NCBI RefSeq assembly: GCF_000422365.1
Contig: NZ_AULQ01000001.1
Location: 434,001 to 498,000, forward strand
Source of the DNA: Mesoflavibacter zeaxanthinifaciens DSM 18436
GTDB taxonomy: Bacteria > Bacteroidota > Bacteroidia > Flavobacteriales > Flavobacteriaceae
Direction of reading: 5' to 3'
DNA: 64,000 nt
The notes under the pieces were generated by a model. The model was not told where the DNA came from and made no database searches. It was given only the letters and a program-made list of their open reading frames with translations. This document shows positions 61,616 to 64,000 of this stretch, piece after piece (the stretch's first letter is position 1; each line of letters starts with the position of its first letter). Position numbers and translations under genes: made by a program.

Positions 61616-63592
61616 TTAATACTCTAATAATTTTAATAGTTCTTCTTCAAATTTTCCTTTTGCTAAATATTGTTCTTCTAACTGATTTATAAAAGGAATT
61701 GGTGTATCTAAACTGGCTACACGTTTTACTGGTGCATCTAAATATTCAAAACAATGTTCCATTATTAAAGATGAAATATCACTAGCAATACCACCAAATA
61801 AAGAATCTTCTTGCAGAATAATAGCTTTACCTGTCTTTTTTACTGAAGTATAGATAGCTTCTGTATCTAAAGGTTGAAGTGTTCTTAAATCTATAACATC
61901 TGCTGAGATGTTAGGATGTACGTCTAATGTATTTAAAGCCCAATGTACAGCTGCACCGTAAGTAATAATTGTTATATCATTACCTTCTTTTAATAATGAA
62001 GCTTTGCCAAACGGTAATGTATAGTAATCAGTAGGTACATCTTGTCTAATACTTCTATATAACGCTTTGTGCTCAAAGAACAATACAGGATTTGGATCAT
62101 TAATAGCTGTAGCTAATAAACCTTTTGCATCATAAGGAAACGCTGGAAACACAACTTTTAAACCTGGTGTTTTTGTAAACCAAGCTTCATTAGTTTGACT
62201 ATGAAATGGTCCAGCAGCAACACCTGCACCACATGGCATACGTAATACCACATCTGCATTTTGGCTCCAACGGTAATGTGATTTTGCTAAATAATTAACT
62301 ACTGGATTAAAACCTGAGGTTACAAAATCACTAAACTGTAGCTCTACAACACTTTTAATACCCGCAATACTTAATCCCATTGCAGATTCTATAATAGCAG
62401 ATTCACAAATAGGAGTATTACGAACACGTTCTTTACCAAAAGCTTCGACAAAGCCTTCTGTTATTTTAAAAACACCACCATATTCTGCAACATCTTGTCC
62501 CATAATTACAAGATCTTCATGACGTTGCATAGATTGTTTTAACCCTTCAGAAATAGCATCTACTAAACGTAATTCTGACGTGTTTTCTTTTGGCTTAACT
62601 TCTTGGTATTTAAACCCTTGAAAAACATCATTTAATTCAGTACTTAAATTTGGCGTAATTGGTTCTTCCGCGAAAGCGATTTCTAAATGCTCGTTTATTT
62701 CGTGGATAATATCTTCTTTAATTTTAACTTCTTCTTCATCGGTTAAAATACCTTCATTTTTTAAAAATTCTTGATAGTTTTCAATTGGATCTTTTTTAGC
62801 CCATTGATCCATCAAATCTTGCGGTACGTATTTGGTACCACTAGCCTCTTCATGACCACGCATTCTAAAGGTTTTAAATTCAATTAATACAGGACGAGGA
62901 TTTTTACGGATGCTTTCTGTAATTTCAGAAATTTTTGTGTAAACCTCTAAAATATTATTGCCATCTATAATATGACTTTCCATACCGTAACCAATAGCAC
63001 GGTCTGCTAAATTCTCACAGTTGTATTGCTCTTTTGTTGGTGTAGACAAACCATAACCGTTGTTTTCTATACAAAATAGCACAGGTAATTGCCATATAGA
63101 AGCAACGTTTAAGGCTTCGTGTATATCGCCTTCACTTGTTCCGCCTTCACCTGTAAACACTGTAGTTACTTGGTTTTTGTTTTTTAGTTTAGAAGCTAAA
63201 GCAATACCATCTGCTACACCAAATTGTGGTCCCAAATGGCTAATCATACCTACAATCTTATATTGCTGTGTACCAAAATGAAAACTTCTGTCTCTACCTT
63301 TTGTAAACCCATTAGCTTTTCCTTGCCACTGCGAGAATAAACGGTATAACGGGATGTTTCTTGTTGTAAAAACACCTAAGTTACGGTGCATTGGTAAAAT
63401 ATACTCTTCGTCTTGCATAGCAGATGTTACTCCTACAGCTATGGCTTCTTGCCCAATACCAGAAAACCATTTACTTATTTTACCTTGTCTAAGCAAAATA
63501 AGCATCTTTTCTTCAATTAATCTAGGTTTAAGTAAACGCTTGTAAAGATCTAACAGCGTATCGTTATTTAGGGTTGATTTGTCAAATTTCAT
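61616..63592 (-). CDS. Fused 2-oxoacid dehydrogenase E1 alpha/beta
   Basis: A 658-residue thiamine-diphosphate dehydrogenase of the branched-chain/pyruvate type. Residues 1-325 are the alpha part with ThDP-binding TGEGGTSEGDIHEA and IENNGYGLSTP. Residues about 340-658 are the beta part with MGQDVAEYGGVFKITEG and MPCGAGVAAGPFHSQ. In most bacteria these are separate genes. The linker region carries an in-frame GC-rich repeat (coding Ile-Ala-Phe-Ala-Glu). E2 and E3 genes are not near. Substrate (branched-chain oxoacids or pyruvate) not decided. Confidence 0.92.
   Translation of the reverse strand: MKFDKSTLNNDTLLDLYKRLLKPRLIEEKMLILLRQGKISKWFSGIGQEAIAVGVTSAMQDEEYILPMHRNLGVFTTRNIPLYRLFSQWQGKANGFTKGRDRSFHFGTQQYKIVGMISHLGPQFGVADGIALASKLKNKNQVTTVFTGEGGTSEGDIHEALNVASIWQLPVLFCIENNGYGLSTPTKEQYNCENLADRAIGYGMESHIIDGNNILEVYTKISEITESIRKNPRPVLIEFKTFRMRGHEEASGTKYVPQDLMDQWAKKDPIENYQEFLKNEGILTDEEEVKIKEDIIHEINEHLEIAFAEEPITPNLSTELNDVFQGFKYQEVKPKENTSELRLVDAISEGLKQSMQRHEDLVIMGQDVAEYGGVFKITEGFVEAFGKERVRNTPICESAIIESAMGLSIAGIKSVVELQFSDFVTSGFNPVVNYLAKSHYRWSQNADVVLRMPCGAGVAAGPFHSQTNEAWFTKTPGLKVVFPAFPYDAKGLLATAINDPNPVLFFEHKALYRSIRQDVPTDYYTLPFGKASLLKEGNDITIITYGAAVHWALNTLDVHPNISADVIDLRTLQPLDTEAIYTSVKKTGKAIILQEDSLFGGIASDISSLIMEHCFEYLDAPVKRVASLDTPIPFINQLEEQYLAKGKFEEELLKLLEY
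62666..62680. repeat. In-frame GC-rich repeat in the E1 gene
   Basis: TTCCGCGAAAGCGAT (plus strand), sharing 14 bases with the topB and RluE-like copies. It is read on the minus strand here as Ile-Ala-Phe-Ala-Glu, in the link between alpha and beta parts. Confidence 0.75.
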
Positions 63593-63690
63593 TAATAAGC
63601 TTTCAAAAATTGAAAATATGATAATATATACTATGCCAAATATAGTATAATTACGAATAAAATAAACTACTGTTTTTGCTTAGTTTTCGT

Positions 63691-63698
63691 TACATTTG
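63691..63698 (+). promoter_or_regulatory. -7 box of the oxygenase gene
   Basis: TACATTTG is an exact TAnnTTTG match, 30 bp before the ATG at 63728. No well-spaced TTG was found upstream. Confidence 0.4.
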
Positions 63699-63727
63699 TA
63701 GTTAGAAGATTATAATTTTTACACATT

Positions 63728-64000
63728 ATGAATAAAATACCTAGTGTTAATTTAGAGGATTTTCTATCTGATGATCCTAAGAGAAAACAAAAATTTGTAG
63801 ATGAAATTGGTAAGGCTTACGAAGAGATAGGTTTTGTAGCTCTTAAAGGTCATTTTTTAGACGATAAATTAGTAGACGATTTATACGAAGAAATAAAGAA
63901 CTTTTTTGAATTACCTGTAGAAACTAAGCAGAAATACGAAATACCTGGCATTGGTGGACAACGTGGATATGTGTCTTTTGGAAAAGAAAGTGCAAAAGGT
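63728..64000 (+). CDS. Isopenicillin-N-synthase-like 2-oxoglutarate/Fe(II) oxygenase, N-terminal part
   Basis: The first 91 codons of a gene that runs off the right edge. The start MNKIPSVNLEDFLSDDPKR, then IGKAYEEIGFVALKGHFLDD and FFELPVETKQKYEIPG, match the N-terminal (DIOX_N) domain of the isopenicillin-N-synthase-like oxygenases. The Fe-binding His-x-Asp...His core lies beyond the window. Substrate unknown; Bacteroidota members are common and uncharacterised. It is divergent from the E1 gene, with a 135-bp gap. Confidence 0.85.
   Translation, partial: MNKIPSVNLEDFLSDDPKRKQKFVDEIGKAYEEIGFVALKGHFLDDKLVDDLYEEIKNFFELPVETKQKYEIPGIGGQRGYVSFGKESAKG

Overview
The window is a chromosomal segment of a member of the Bacteroidota, most likely a marine Flavobacteriaceae. 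Four things point there: strong AT richness, A-rich leaders without Shine-Dalgarno sequences, promoters of the TTG - about 20 bp - TAnnTTTG type, and lineage-typical genes and fusions (PorX, LpxC-FabZ fusion, HisB and HisIE fusions, fused E1 alpha/beta dehydrogenase, DUF1853, short DEAD-box helicase). The genus cannot be fixed from the sequence alone. No rRNA, tRNA, CRISPR array, prophage or transposase was seen.

Layout. 1-5100: the end of proline dehydrogenase, alanine dehydrogenase, a small secreted peptide overlapping a membrane protein, tsaE and the type IX secretion regulator porX. 5155-12535: a co-directional run of an HD hydrolase, lpxD, lpxC-fabZ, lpxA, efp, a second lpxD-like gene, an NTF2-like gene and sucD (lipid A and central metabolism). 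12653-16331: fabG, a vWA membrane protein and an SPFH protein. 16360-24164: the complete histidine operon hisGDCBHAF(IE), preceded by a His-rich leader peptide and attenuator. Palindromic repeats sit in nearly every gap of this operon. 24167-28260: a leftward block with a TraB-like secreted protein, a LytTR regulator and a sodium:solute symporter. 28350-31523: truA, then an apparent stress cluster (dps, mscS, DUF1328, two acidic lipoproteins). 31549-36317: assorted small genes, including a CspA-type protein with a structured leader.

36389-41030 holds a membrane-bound winged-helix regulator with an 11-bp periodic operator candidate. It is followed by a 1032-residue protein that joins a calcineurin-like phosphoesterase to a STAND/NACHT-like P-loop NTPase and a long helical tail. 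This protein is AT-richer than its neighbours, stands alone, and is the best candidate for an uncharacterised conflict or defence system. 41031-41758 is non-coding and full of palindromes. 41759-50875: an Old Yellow Enzyme, PepSY-like and coiled secreted proteins, an M16 peptidase lipoprotein, hpf, two helicases and a DUF1853 protein. 50960-55186: topB, an rluE-like gene and a second MscS channel.

55245-61612 is a secretion-like module: a TetR-type regulator, an ABC protein whose nucleotide-binding domain has lost key motifs, an HlyD-type adaptor and a TolC-type channel. It is followed by a convergent secreted protein and two tandem micro-genes of 29 and 43 residues with matching N- and C-terminal signatures. 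These are a second candidate for something undescribed. The window ends with the fused E1 dehydrogenase and the start of an isopenicillin-N-synthase-like oxygenase.
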